A stretch of DNA of 64,000 nt from Monarcha castaneiventris obscurior (lineage: Eukaryota; Chordata; Aves; Passeriformes; Monarchidae): NCBI GenBank assembly GCA_026261815.1, contig JAMPIT010000174.1:7750001-7814000 (forward strand). Direction: 5' to 3'. Shown here piece after piece: positions 1 through 12,548 of the stretch. Every line of letters begins with the position of its first letter. Positions within the stretch are counted from its first letter, which is position 1. The notes beneath the pieces were generated by a model. It was not told the origin of the DNA. It saw nothing but the letters and a program-made list of their open reading frames with translations, and did no database searches. The position numbers and the translations under genes are program-made.

Positions 1-3000
1 CACCACCACCAGTGGTCCCCACTGCCTGAAAACATAACAGGCTTCCAAATGAAATGTTCTCTGGATGGTCACGTGGGGGACATGGCTTTCTTTGTTGAAA
101 CATGACCAAAAGTCATTCTGTGATAATCAAGACATGATAATGCCCATCTAGAATTGAAAAGTGATGTTCAACTCTCTCCTCTACAAGGGAGGATTCACTT
201 CTGTTCTCCTGGCTAGTCAGGAGTGTTTTCCCACCACCAGGCTGGGAACACAACAGGGCATGTGGCACTGCAGTGTCGAAGGTTTGTGCCAGAGCCTCAG
301 GGTCCACCCTCGGTCCTAGGCCATACTTTCTTTAATGAGCTGAGCACAGGAACACCTGGTAGATCCAGGACCGGTGCTCGCCTGCCCTGGGGAGGACTGC
401 AACCACCAGACACCCCCCACATCTCTCCTGGAACAATGGATTATGTTGTGCACATATTTTGCACAGCATCAGGAGGAGCAGCTGCATCATGGGTGTCTGT
501 GTTTGTTTGCATTCTCCCCTTCTCTAGCATAGCCTCTGAGCCAGGGTGCTGGGCCCTTTCCCAGGTTCTGGACAAAAAAAACACCCCCCTTTTTAACCAA
601 CAGCACGATGGTTCGAACATCCACCTAGGAAGTGGGAGATCCTGGTGCAGCCCTAATCCTTGCAATAGTTGCTTGACTGCAAAGTGTTCTCTAAAATGTA
701 TCTTTCTTTGTCCTGTAAATGAAACAGGGAGAAAGGGAATATAAAAAGCAAGATCAAGGATGACATTGTAGCCTGGTGACAGGAGCACTAAGCTGTTGAA
801 AAGGTGATCTGACTTCTGTTCTCTGCTCCCATTAATATTTAATAGTCATTAAATTAACAGTCAGGGACGTGTAGGATTAACTACAGGTCAGCATCCTCAT
901 ACTGATATCTGAATGAATGAGATAGTGTTAGTATGGATGGAAATAAGCTATTAGCAACGAGCATAGTCAGTATGTCAGTAACAGGCACAAATTTAAATGA
1001 TTTAAACACTGTCCCTGAAAACTAAAACAATGGAATGGCTGCTCCAATACAAAGACCCACACAAACCCTGCACCAGTGGTGAAATCTCCAGCAAAAATGC
1101 TCACAGAGATATGAAACTGTTTGGCAAAAATCAGCCCTTTACCTCTGTGGATTTGCTCAAGGGACTTGCAAGAGACTGACACTGCGGATCACAGGGAAAA
1201 CAGCAATAAACAGCTTTTCATGCACTCAATAGCTGTGTTCTCAAGACGACCTGTGAAGGATGCTGTAACTGAGCCACCTGCACTGCCAGGAGAGGAGCTT
1301 AGGACCCCTGCCCGAAGCTGTCAGAGTCATTTTCAGTTTGGAGGGTTGGAATGACTGATGGCTGGAGCCACAGGAATGTCCTCCTGCTCCCCTCCAGCCT
1401 GGCCCTGACACTGAGGCACAGAAGAGCCTGACTTCTCTCCTGCAGTTCCTATTTTGGGTGCAACTTGGGAGCATCACTGACTGCAGCTGTTAGTGCAAGA
1501 TTCCCTCATCTTTTCCATGATCTTTAAAATGAAAAGCAGTCTAATCTCAACCTTTCCGCTTCTGGAGGAATCACACATGAGGACTCTGATGGCCAGCTTG
1601 TTCCCTTGTCCCTCAGTGGAGAGAAGGACATGGGGACAAGCCTGTTCATCTATTTTGGTGGGCTTGTTTGCTATCTCCCTGTTCAGGGAGGGCTTCCCAG
1701 CAGCTGCGGTTTCCCTGTGCAGATGAGCAGAGAGGAGGAGGGCTGTCCTCCACGGAGGGATGCCTGCTGGATTTGACCAGACAGCTCAGATCTCAGGCAG
1801 CTTCTTTTCCCACAGTTGCTAAGGAACAAAAAACAATCAGCTGCTGAAACAACTGTTTAGTACATTTTCCTGTACATTTGCCTCATTCTGGATTACAGCA
1901 GCTTTAAGAATTGCTGGGCTTTCCCTGTGCTCCTCATGGTGAGGAGCTGGGCAAGCACTGTGCTGGAGAGGAGTTTGGCCTCAGTACCTTTTGCAATAGG
2001 GTTCCAAGCACACAGGTTGTTTCCATAGGTGGCCATCAGGGATTTCCCTCCCTTGAACTGTCTGCAGGGGTCTCAGGAACACCTATTTGCAGGTGTCATT
2101 CAAGAGCTGTTTCAGCTCCCTTCCCAGCCGCTGGCAGCACATCCACCTGAGCTGCCAGTAGCTCCAGCTGTGACTTTAGTGAAACCTGTTGTCCAGCTCC
2201 TGCTTCAGTGTTTCAAATGTCTCCATTTATCCCCTTGCAGGCCTGGCTCTGGCTATCATCTTGCCCACAGCCAGTCACAGGTTGCCTGGGAGAAAGGACA
2301 GTGATGATTGCCCTGCAGGATTTTGGAGCACCATCAGGAAAGAGATCATACGGGCATGCCTATGGCTGAGAGCCAGATGGCCCGTGAGCCACGGAGGAAC
2401 AAAACCCCACAGGAGGTTAATACCTGCTGGGAGAATCACCCAGGAGAAATCTCCCACCCACATTTAGCTGCAATAGCAGAAATAAATGAGAAAATAGTCT
2501 TGGGAAAAAGCATCCTTAGTCAAGGCAGAAGTAGGTTTCCAGATCTGCTTTGTGTAGTGGTAGAACAAAGCATTTGTCTCTGGTTGAAGGGGACTGGAAG
2601 GCTGCTAAAAAAACTTTGGGGAATAACCTTCCCTGCATAAATGACTATGTGAACTTCACTTCTTTATTTCTCTGTCATGTCTGCTCAGCTGCATGTTCAC
2701 TATTAATAATAGGTTCAACTCTGCAGAGACTCGTAGTGTCTTGGAAATGTCACCTATCAAGGTACACAAAAAAAGCTAAAACAACCTCAAAATATTAACT
2801 GCTCTGTGTGTTTGCTAACAGTTCTGTGCTGACCGTGAGGGCTGGATTTCTGTTCCCAGCACAATGCCTGTAAATTCTGCCAGTTCCCTGGCGGGCTCGG
2901 GTTGTTTTTATTAAGTGGTTACGTGTCATGCTTCCCTTATGTGGAACCTTCTGTTTTCTGATGGAGCTTGTGACTCTCACAGCAAGTTACAGCCTTTTTT

Positions 3001-6000
3001 CCTGCAGCCTTGGTAGAAACTGGTTGTTGTATCAGCTCATATATTTTGTAACTCCAGCAAATAAATCTGTGTGTTATGCAGGTCACTAAAACAGAGATCT
3101 CTACTGCACAAGAAAGAAGTGACACAGAGTTGGGAGGGAGAGGGACCTCGGCTTGGCTTGTGAACTAAGGATGTTGTGCTAAGCAAACATTCCTGGGAGC
3201 TCCTGCTCTGTGGTGGGGCAGAATGATGAGGCATTACTGTGACGGGATAAATACTGTATTAAGTACAGGGCTGAGGGGAGTATGAGGGCATGTGAAGGGA
3301 CACAGTGGCCAGAGGAGCCTGGGAACAGGCATTCCCCAAGAACAGACAGGTATGAAAACAAAGTTCTCACCTTTCATAAGTAAGGTCAGACCAGAATTCC
3401 ACTCAGTCCATACCTTTTTTCTGGCAGTGGCCAGCAGTGGGTATGTAGGGTAGGGCAGGGAAAGCCATAGGGATGTTTCCTCAAAATCATGTACCATCCA
3501 ACGGTTTGGAGGGGGGAATTTGGGAGCCCAACAGACATCACTGCATGTAAGGGTCCTGAAAGTCTTTCTGCCATGAATATATCCACTTGCTTTGTGAACC
3601 TTTTTAGCACATAAAATCCCAGAAGGGGAACTACAGGCAAGTGAAGTCCAGGTCACCCAGGACATGACTGCCTGACTGTCCTGAACCTGCAGCCCAAGGC
3701 ACTGTGTCATCCATTAAACCATCTTCCTCTCCTGAGGGTGAATAAGCACTGACCTCACTTCAAACTCCCAAGAGAAAACATTCACCCAGTCAGTCATTAA
3801 TTTTTCAAGTGGTGTGTGTGGCTTCAGGTTTAGAAGGGAAAAAAGGCTGTTCCCTCAATCTCAACAGCATTGTTTGCAGTGACCTTGTGTGTGCCCCATT
3901 CTAAAGCAGAGAAAGAGACTTTTTGAGAATTGTGGAAACAGTTTGCTGCACCTTCTGGTAGTATCATGGATGATGAGGAAAAACAGGAATGAGGGTCACT
4001 GACAAGCTGAGTAAATGGCCAGGTTACCTAATTGGGCTCCTCCAGACAGCTGCTATGCTTAGCAAGAAATACAACTGTATTATTATAAAATGGCACACAA
4101 TTTATCAAATCCTGCCAAAAGAATATATGTTCCCCGTTTTTTAATTCTTCAGAGCAAAATACTATTTTTTCCAACATGTTTCTAACAGACAATGGTTAAA
4201 AACATATTTTGCTGACTGAGTTCACTGAAAAGAGGCTGGATTAAATATTCATGATGATCTAATTAGAAAAAAACAGCTCCTTAACCACCAGGTAGGAAGA
4301 GGACACTGGAGGACCCAGCACATCAATAGGATGAAGTCTATTCAGCCAATTCGTATGATTTTTTGTGTTTAATTTTCTACCTGAGAAGTGACATTGGCTA
4401 TTTACTGCACTAATGTGAATCCCCAGGCCAGCAGGGGTGAATTGCTACCTGGTTTGTGGGTTTTACAATGCAGTCAGAGCATTACCTGTGCTTTCCCTCA
4501 CATGGGCAGCCTATAAATACTGCCTGATTCCTTTTGTACAACATGCTCATCAAAGGTTATGTGAAGCAGACAGTTTTTGTAGGGCTCAGTAAACTTTACC
4601 ACTGTCAGTGACAAAGTTGCCTTTAAAGCTGATGAAAAGCTGTGCACTGTTACAAGGCTCTGGACCAAGACCATGGAAAAACATTTGCTATTTTAAGGGC
4701 ATGTAACCTACAAATTAATGAAATTCTAAGCATGTGAGTGGAACATCATAATATTTCATACAAGTTACAATTAATTAGTCATAGAATTTACAAGGAATTC
4801 ACTTAAGTTACGACTTGTACATATTTTGCAACATTATTAAAAACCTATTACACCTGGCTTGACAATCTTAGCTGCAAGATATGATGCCCATCATGGGTGA
4901 CTTTGGCAAAATGGATTTAGCCCTTTCAAGCCCTCTAATTTTGGATGCATTTTTTGCAGCATCTTCATCATAAAAAACCCCACCAAACCAACAGAAAACC
5001 ACACGAATATCCAGGCTCTAAAAACTTAAAAGTTTAAGTCTAATGCAGGGCACCCAAAAATTGCCAGCTCCCTACAAGTACTCTGGTTTACAGGCTTGAA
5101 TGAATTACTCTTGTATATGCTTTCTTAAATCATCAGTACCCCTTTTTTTGTTTATTAATTTTGATATACAATTGACAAGTCTATTTGTCACTCTACAGTG
5201 ATATATTTAATCACAAGTAATTCTTGTTATTTAGAAATCTTTGTGGCATCTCTGATCTTTCTAATCTGTTATGAATGTTGTCTTTAAGGAATATGAAAAT
5301 GGATGTTTTAATTACAAATTGCTTCTGAGGCGGCTCCTGTCAGGCAAATAATTTTCTGTAAATCAGATGAAATAGCTGCTTGGATATGGTAAACATTTTT
5401 AAGTCTCATACTTAGCCTGAGCACCATACACAAGGTAGAGGTGAATGATGGGGGGTAATGTGCCCTGTGCTCGAGAGACTCTATTCAGACAGTATCTTGT
5501 GGTCCTAGAGCCACATCCCTTTATTTTTCCACTGGGGAAGAAAAAATTAAATCTGGATGTAGACATACCCAGACACTTTACCTATCCAAATCTCAGTTAT
5601 AGATTCCTTTCTAAAGGGAACTTTTCCTCAATAGATCTTTAATGTACTGCCAGGTCTCTTTCACAGGCATTTAAAATACTCTCCATTTGTAATAACAGGA
5701 TGGAGGCAGGAAACATGTAACAGCTGTATCTGCTCCCCAGAAATGACGTTTTCAACTCAGGATGGGCAGTAGATCCCGTGCTTCAAAAATAAGTGGCAGA
5801 TGAAGACTGACTCTGGTTAATTTTGAAATAAGCTCAGGCAAGGCTAACTTGGGCAGGAGCATGGCATTGATTCCTCCTCCAGCTGCCCATGCTTCGCTTG
5901 TGCAGAGGACTACAAGGGAGTTACTGCTTGAGTCTCATTGAAGGCAACACCTCAACACCAGAGGCAGGAGTTGTAGGTGGGAGATCAAGGGATGATTTGA

Positions 6001-6635
6001 AAATAGCACAGACAAGACTGATTTCCTGAGAATGTCCCAACCAATGGAAAACTTGAAAACTGGTATGATTTGAACTTTGCTGTGGTGGCACTCGGGGAGG
6101 AGGTTTTGTGTTGCAGGAGGCCTGAGAGAAGGAGGCGCCACGAAGAGGAAAGGGAAATGACTCATCTCAGAAGAAAGGAGGAGAAAAGCAGGAAAAGCTG
6201 TAGGAGTAGTTTCATTTTGAGAAACTTTTGAGAGGTTGGACCACAAACCTGACAAAGTGGATGAAGGTGAAGCAGTGAAAGAATTTAGAGTGGTTTGCTA
6301 AGGAACTGAAGCTAGGGATTGATTTTAGTTGTGACATTTTGAGGGAAGACAAGGTAAGCATCAAGAGGGCCAGAACAGAGAAGGTCATGAAAACTGAGGA
6401 TGAAGCTATTATGGCTGAACTTTGGGAACAAATAGTAATAGATAATTTTGTAGGGTGCTCTTGAGGGAATGTCAGCAGGATTAAATGACAGCATCAGTCT
6501 GGAGAGAAGACAGAAGATGGTGACAATGTTGAAAATAGCACTGGGGGTGTGCGCTGCCTGGATACAGAAGCTAATAGGTTTACCAACTACAGTCAAACAG
6601 GGTAGGCATGTGAAGTGAGATAAGGGCTCAGCTGT
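1..6635. other. Non-coding stretch, no gene recognised (probably LHFPL3 downstream intron or flank)
   Basis: Unique-looking sequence. Several open frames of up to 173 codons (such as 223-744 plus and 3234-3710 minus) overlap each other on opposite strands. They lack recognisable domains and are rich in residues expected from random frames. From about 4060 to 5420 the DNA becomes AT-rich and free of visible repeats. No CR1, tRNA or promoter-like CpG cluster was seen. Confidence 0.6.
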
Positions 6636-6718
6636 AGCTAGAGCTTGGGCAGGGAGGTTGGACCAGATGACCCACTGTGGTCCCTCCCTCACCCATTCTG
6701 TGATTCTGTGATTCTGAT
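6636..6718 (+). mobile_element. CR1 LINE 3' tail fragment
   Basis: The segment has the usual CR1 3' end: a 'gcagggaggttggaccagatgaccc' type block (6650-6672), then 'gtggtccctccc', closing in an octamer tail ATTCTGTG ATTCTGTG ATTCTGA at 6695-6717. It is a heavily 5'-truncated copy with no coding sequence left. Confidence 0.85.
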
Positions 6719-6755
6719 ATTTAACCCAGTGCAGTCCCCATATACATATACTCTT

Positions 6756-6833
6756 AGAATCACAGAATCATTAAGGCTGGAAAAGACCTCTAAGACCATT
6801 GAGTCCAAACATTAACCCATTATTCCTGCTCTG
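6756..6833 (-). mobile_element. CR1 LINE 3' tail fragment, opposite strand
   Basis: It begins AGAATCACAGAATCA, the reverse complement of a CR1 tail, followed by 'ttaaggctggaaaagacctctaag' (6770-6793) and 'accattgagtcc'. It is short and truncated, and lies 37 bp beyond the end of a plus-strand CR1 tail, so the two copies are tail to tail. Confidence 0.85.
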
Positions 6834-9800
6834 TTCAGAGAAGCTGCCTGGGCAGCATTTGAGGATTTTAGATATTTGTTCTGAAAGTTTAGCAGGATGG
6901 AGGTGTACATGTGCAGAACCACCTGCTTACTTGTTCCAATCTGCATTGCACAGCGATCCCATGGGTGTGTGCCACACTCAGAGGTTGCAGTGTCTATGAT
7001 CATGCCTGTATCCCCCTTTCTCTGCTGTCCTAACAAATGGCCCTTTTCCACATACTCAGGCAGAAGCAAATTTTACAAACTGAAGGGATTATGTGCTGGA
7101 TGTTGAACATACCACAAAACGTACATATCTATGCACATCTGATCTCAACAAGGGACCATCTGCCCCACTTTTGGATGGTTTGGTGTGTTGTGTCCTTGAG
7201 TCAGGCACCTGAAGCCTCTCCTACAGAGATTATATGATAGTCAGCTGGAGGTGAGCATGTTCCCCACATAGATATGCTATTGATAGGAAGATGTAATGAC
7301 TTGGATGAAACCATTACTCACCCTTCCAGTAAGTTGTGTCCCGATTTAGTAACTTATTCCATTTGTAGATCATATTGTCTCTGGTGAGTATGCTTTACAA
7401 TAGCAGTGCAAACAAATTAAACAAAGTTTTGATATGCTTCTATCAAAGATTTGTCCCTAGTGTCCTTTGATTTTCTTCTTGAGATCTCCTCTGGCATGAA
7501 CTGGATGGAGGCAATATTTTCTCCCCCTCAAAGCTGATCTGAGCTCAACACCTCCAAGAATATATGAGCTCTGCCTTCAGAGCTGGCTTCAGGCATTCTA
7601 GAGAATGACTGCCCTCCCCTTAATATATAATAGACTGAAGACAGCTCTATGTCTTCACTTCAGCGATATTGCTTTTTTTTCTGCATTTCCTTGGCATCCA
7701 GATAGTGGTGTTTTGGGTGTCCCAAGCCAGTACCAAAATGAAAAAAAAACCCCTACTTCCTTTTTTTCTTTTGCTGGCTAACAAAAGGAGTTGCAAAGGT
7801 ATATGCTCTCCTGGCCTTTCACCCCCCTTGCCTCTCTAGCGAGGACCAAAAGTAATGACAGATCAGATTTGTCAGCAGGGGAATATCCTCGCATTTTGCA
7901 ATGTTTGTAATTGTGTCACAGAGGTTAGAGATGAGACTAACCTATTAATTACCCTTTATACCACTTCAAGTCTGTTGAAGATGGGTTTCTAGAGCAAGAG
8001 GTATGTTTTTCACTGCACATTTTGATAGGAAACAGAAATCTGTAATGAGAAAAAATCTGGTTCCATGGGCAACAGTATAGAGTCTTTTGTCTCTAGTCTG
8101 AATTTCAGAGGATCATTTTCTGCTGAAAATGCTGTGATTGAGAAGATGAGTGCTTGAGGTCTCATGGTGCTAGCATAATTGTCAATAGGACTACAAAAGG
8201 GGAGTGTATCTTAAGAAATAGGAAAGTGTTCTTACAGATGAGTATGTTGAATGACTGGGAAATCCAACATAGCTGTTCATCAGGAAGACAGGTAAGGCAG
8301 AGTGTGCAAGAGCATCAGCCTGCTCTAGCTCAACTCATGTACAATAACTTGCCACTTTAATGTATTGCCAGGTTGTGAGAGGCTACTGGTCTCTCTGGGT
8401 TTCTGCCTGTTATATTCCTTGTCCTTATATTCTGGATGCAGAGAAGGGATATCCCATGCTGACACTATGGAGAAAGCCTACAATATACAGCAAATCCAAC
8501 CCTTAACACTGGATAATTTCTGATCCTTTGGCTATGTTTGATGAGTAGTTCATCTATGGTTTCCAAGAACAGTGGTTGCCATGGCAGTAACAGCATCCAC
8601 CTGACACTGAATCCCTATGGTAGGGCAGGATTTGGGGTTGCAGACACCAGAATAAGCCCAGCCAAGTTGACTTCCATAGCAGCTATGGGAGACGGACCCT
8701 GCTCTTGCCTATGAACAATCCCCAAGATCTTTGTCCTGCTTCAGATCTTCATGGTCTATCTGGTGGCTGCTGGTTATAGGGAAATGTTGGCATTTTGGGG
8801 ACACATGATACAGAAAGGCTGGCCAGTCCTAATGAAGGATTAAAACTGCTCTGTTGAGGGAAGGAAGCTTGAGGTCTGCTGAGATTTTCAATGTCATTGA
8901 TAAAGACCCTGCAATTTCCACACATCAGGAAGTTGGATGGTCTTTGGGCAAGAGAGGCATTGGTATTCCACTGGGCAGATTTTGCTTTCCCAGCTGTCCC
9001 ATGGGCTCTCTGGAGCAAGTTGGTCTGTGGCCCTCAGCCAGAGAAGCACTTAGATAAGAGCACACCTCTCAGCCCATGGATCATCCTGCTGAATTCCTTA
9101 GGGCTCCTTATGCACTTCCAGGAAACAGTGTGCTTTGCTGGGCTCAGTCTCAAGTCCCCATTTGCGTAAAGCTCCTCCACATCCCTTGAAACCATATTAA
9201 TATGCTGGATGGGGTAGGGATGCTGCCCAAGACTGCACTCTGTGCTTGAGTTATAACCACGCTTCCAACAATGAATGAGTGAGTGTGCTTCTGCTCCAAG
9301 TTAAAAAGCACCATTCTTTTGGGTTCTGAGCAACATCAGCCTCAGGGAAGGGAGAGCTGTGCCTACACACTATTCTGGTGATAAACACACAGACTCTTGT
9401 TTACTCCCTGCATAGTATGACTTTGAGTTCAAAGTTGGCATTGCTGGAGAGAATCAGCACGTGGCTGAAAACAGCAGGTGGGGGCAGAGGAAGGAGTGGT
9501 GTTTTTGTTACAGATGGCTCCCAGAGCCCCAGAGGTGGCACTGCAACAGCAGCTTGAGCGAGGGACGGGTCAAATGGAAATGTCAGGACAGAAGACCCTG
9601 CAGAGATGACAGAGACTAGCATAAGTATCTAGCAGCAAAGGACACCCAGGGATTAGGACATGAGACAAGAAATGTCCTGATGAAGGCATGCCTAACTCTG
9701 TGGTGCAGGGAATATCTGAACACAGGGAACAGAGTCAACTCATTAGTAGGCAAGTGAGCCAGACAGTGACCATTTCAGAGAGCACTGGCTTTTGCTTCAT

Positions 9801-10529
9801 GCTCTTGTGGGGCAGACGAAGCAGCAAGCAGTAGCAGTGTGGACATATTCAAGGCCACGAGCATCAGTGTGAGGAGCTCTGTGCCTGCCTGGGAAGCACA
9901 GAGGGTGTCATGGTAACTGAGACTTCAGAGACAAGCCACCAGGGCAAGAAACCAATCTCCTAATCTGACATGGTAAAAAACGTACTTGGCTGAAGGGTGA
10001 ATGAAATTGTAGGAGACTATTTGGATCAATGATGGCATCCTGTGAGTAATCTTCTGAGGATTTCACCTTCATGTGGGGAATAAAACTGCACTGAAGGTCT
10101 TTAGAAAAACTATTCCTGTCATTTGCTCAGAATGATGAAACTGGCAAAGGTAACTGTGTTGCAGGATTTGGTGACGGATGGAGGCTCTGAGGCTCAAGGT
10201 GGAAGGCAGATGAGACAAGAGGGTCTGTGGAGGAACATGTGGGACCATGATCCAGGGGGCCACAATGTCTGGCCCTGTGGGTGCTGCTGGGGCTGGCTGA
10301 GTGTGTGACATTGGCCTGTTGTCATTCTAAGAGGCACAAGCAGTGTGCAGTGGAGTTACAGCCTTGTGTGTGCGCACACAAGAGGGAGATGATGACATTC
10401 AACAGTCTGCAGTAGTTCTTCAGGTCTGTCCACTCTTACCAGTGGATTTGTGTCCTGGTGTCAGCTGCTTATACGTTCACACAATTTAGAACAGTGATTG
10501 CATTTTTTGGCTGAGGCTTTTATTGTCAT
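6834..10529. other. Non-coding stretch, nothing recognised
   Basis: Mixed-composition sequence with short T runs near 7670-7690 and A/T runs near 7740-7770. The small open frames on both strands at 8749-9169 overlap and have no family match that I recognise. No repeat family is visible. Confidence 0.6.
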
Positions 10530-10815
10530 TAAAATAACAGAATCATACTAAAACAGGCAGGAGGAAACTTCAGGAGGTCACGTGGACCACTTCTTGTCCT
10601 AAGATAGGCTAATTGCACCAGACTCACTTCTGAAGGTGTTGAGTAATGTATCCCTAGGGCTTCCCAACACTGGAAAGTCACAGCACCCTTAGGGAATTGT
10701 TTCCTCTGTTCGCTCTCAGCACAGCTGAAAAGGCTGTGGGAATGTTGTTCATCATATCTGATTTGAATTATATCTTTCTGGAATTCAAAACATGGTTGCA
10801 GGTGCTACTACCTGC
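10530..10815 (-). mobile_element. Old, diverged CR1 3' fragment
   Basis: 'acagaatcatactaaaacaggcaggaggaaacttcaggaggtcacgtgg' (10537-10585) aligns by eye to the reverse complement of an older CR1 3' end. So does the later part ('ttcccaacactggaaagtcacagcaccc', then a 'gctgtgggaatgttgttcatcatatctgatttgaatt' block). Many mismatches suggest an old insertion. The boundaries are approximate. Confidence 0.6.
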
Positions 10816-12353
10816 ATATGGGCACTGAAAACCAAAACCACTCTCATTTATGGATTGCTCCTTGACACTTAAAAAATAAAGAGAACTGAGTTGGAGGCAT
10901 CCTTGGCATAGACGGAAATCAGTAGGGAAACCAAGCTTCTTCCATCAGCACTGGGCTTACACAGAAAGCAGAGATGGCTGAGTAAGGACATCAGCATGAG
11001 AACCCCAGATTACACAAATGAATAGGCTGAAATGTTGCAGGACTTGGCAGCTCTCTGCCAGATACAGTGACTGAGAGACAGCTGGTTCCATCAAGCCTGT
11101 AGAGGGGGTCAGAGAATTGAGAGGAGAGAGGTGGTAATCAAGGGGATTAGCCCAATTCAGGGAATCTGAATTTTGACCAAAGACTAGTTTAGGGAAAGAA
11201 AATGGGAGGAAAAATGCTTAATAGGGTAGTTTGGGAAGATGGGCTATTTCACAAGACTCAAAGACAAATTCAGGATCCTTAAGTGGTGCTAGAGATAGAT
11301 CTGTGATTTGTCTTCAATAAAAAATGGTCTGTGGACATCCATTCACCCAACAACTGTGGGTAGATGTTGGCCATTGTGGTTTTTTGCTGTGCAGGATGAG
11401 GGGAGATGGGTCTTCTGGCAGCAAGGGGAGCAGGTGGGAGGTTGTGGGGTGGCCCAGCTCTGCATGTGTCATGGCTCCAGCATCCCTGAGGAGAAAAATT
11501 TCTTGGGGAGCCAAGCTGAAGAAGGAGCATTGTGACTTTTTGGCAGGCGGGAACAGAGATGCACAGCACTCCTGCCTCAGGGCCTCAGCTGAGTCTCAGA
11601 GCTCTGACTGCTGGCAGGAACTCACTGAGGAGAAGGAGGCAGGGAAATCACAAACCCCTTATTGATTCCCTTTCTTTTCTGCAACCCATCCCCAGCACTA
11701 ACCATATTTGAAAATACAGCTTCCAGGCTTCTTTTACAATGGTTTAAAAAAAAAAAAAAATCTTAGCTCTAGAGAGAATTATTTTGCCAGCCCTACTTTT
11801 CCCTGGCTTTGAGTTTGCCATTGACGTTAATTAGGACTTCCTGAGCCTCGTTAGCCTGGCGTTTTCCTTTGTTACTGAGAACAGCGAAGGTGACCTTGCT
11901 CAGTAGGTGGATTTTCTCAGCTCTGACAGTCTAATCATTAATGTCTTAGGAACAGAGGTAGGGATCTTACACAGGAAACTTGAGAAGAGCTATAAAAACA
12001 TCATGTAGACAGCTGGCAGTGTCAGCTGGCATAGCTCCAATAATTCAAAAGTAGAGGTGTTTCTGATAAGTCATCTTGATCTCACACAATACATGCTATT
12101 CAACACATATTTTTGTTGCATAATAAGAAAACAACAAATATCTACCTCTGTAAGCTCAGTTGCAAGTGGCTGAAATGGGTATACTGAGAGTAAGAACCAG
12201 CATTCAATAAGCTCCATTTTTATTATCCAGGAAAGTGGACCAGTCACCAGAACACTGATCTCTGGTGATCTGGTTTTGAATGAAGGCTTACAGCATAATT
12301 AAAGTTATTTTGGTGGTTTCACTCTGCTCCCCACCTGTACAGCCATGAAACTG
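10816..12353. other. Non-coding stretch between two CR1 fragments
   Basis: No gene is recognised. Overlapping open frames at 11279-11665 on both strands are unlike known proteins. An A15 run lies at 11746-11760 and an 8-bp-arm hairpin at 12244-12268 that is within chance expectation. Confidence 0.6.
11746..11760. repeat. A15 homopolymer
   Basis: Fifteen consecutive A. There is no recognisable retrocopied gene immediately upstream, so I treat it as a simple repeat rather than a retroposon tail. Confidence 0.9.
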
Positions 12354-12548
12354 TAGAATCTGACAGCTCTAAGTAGGAAGGGACTTCTGAAGGTCACATA
12401 TTCCAGCTCCCTTCTCAAAGAAGGTCCAAACAGAGCAGGTTACTCAGGGTCATGTCCCGTCAAGTTCTGAGGATCTCCAAGGATGGAGATGACACCACCT
12501 TGCTGGGAAACCTGGTCAATATTTGACCAATCTCATGACAAAAAAACC
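12354..12548 (-). mobile_element. CR1 LINE 3' fragment
   Basis: This is the reverse complement of a CR1 3' end: TAGAATCTGACAGCTC, then 'aggaagggacttctgaaggtcac', 'ccagctcccttctcaaagaaggtcc', 'gttctgaggatctccaaggatggagatgacaccacc' and 'tttgaccaatctcatgac'. The order matches the CR1 consensus throughout, with moderate divergence. Confidence 0.85.

Noticed and set aside
223..744. 173-codon plus-strand frame
   Set aside because: It overlaps a minus-strand frame of 115 codons, has no family resemblance and is of unremarkable composition.
11700..11760. A15 run considered as a processed-pseudogene tail
   Set aside because: No coding similarity upstream and no visible target-site duplication.
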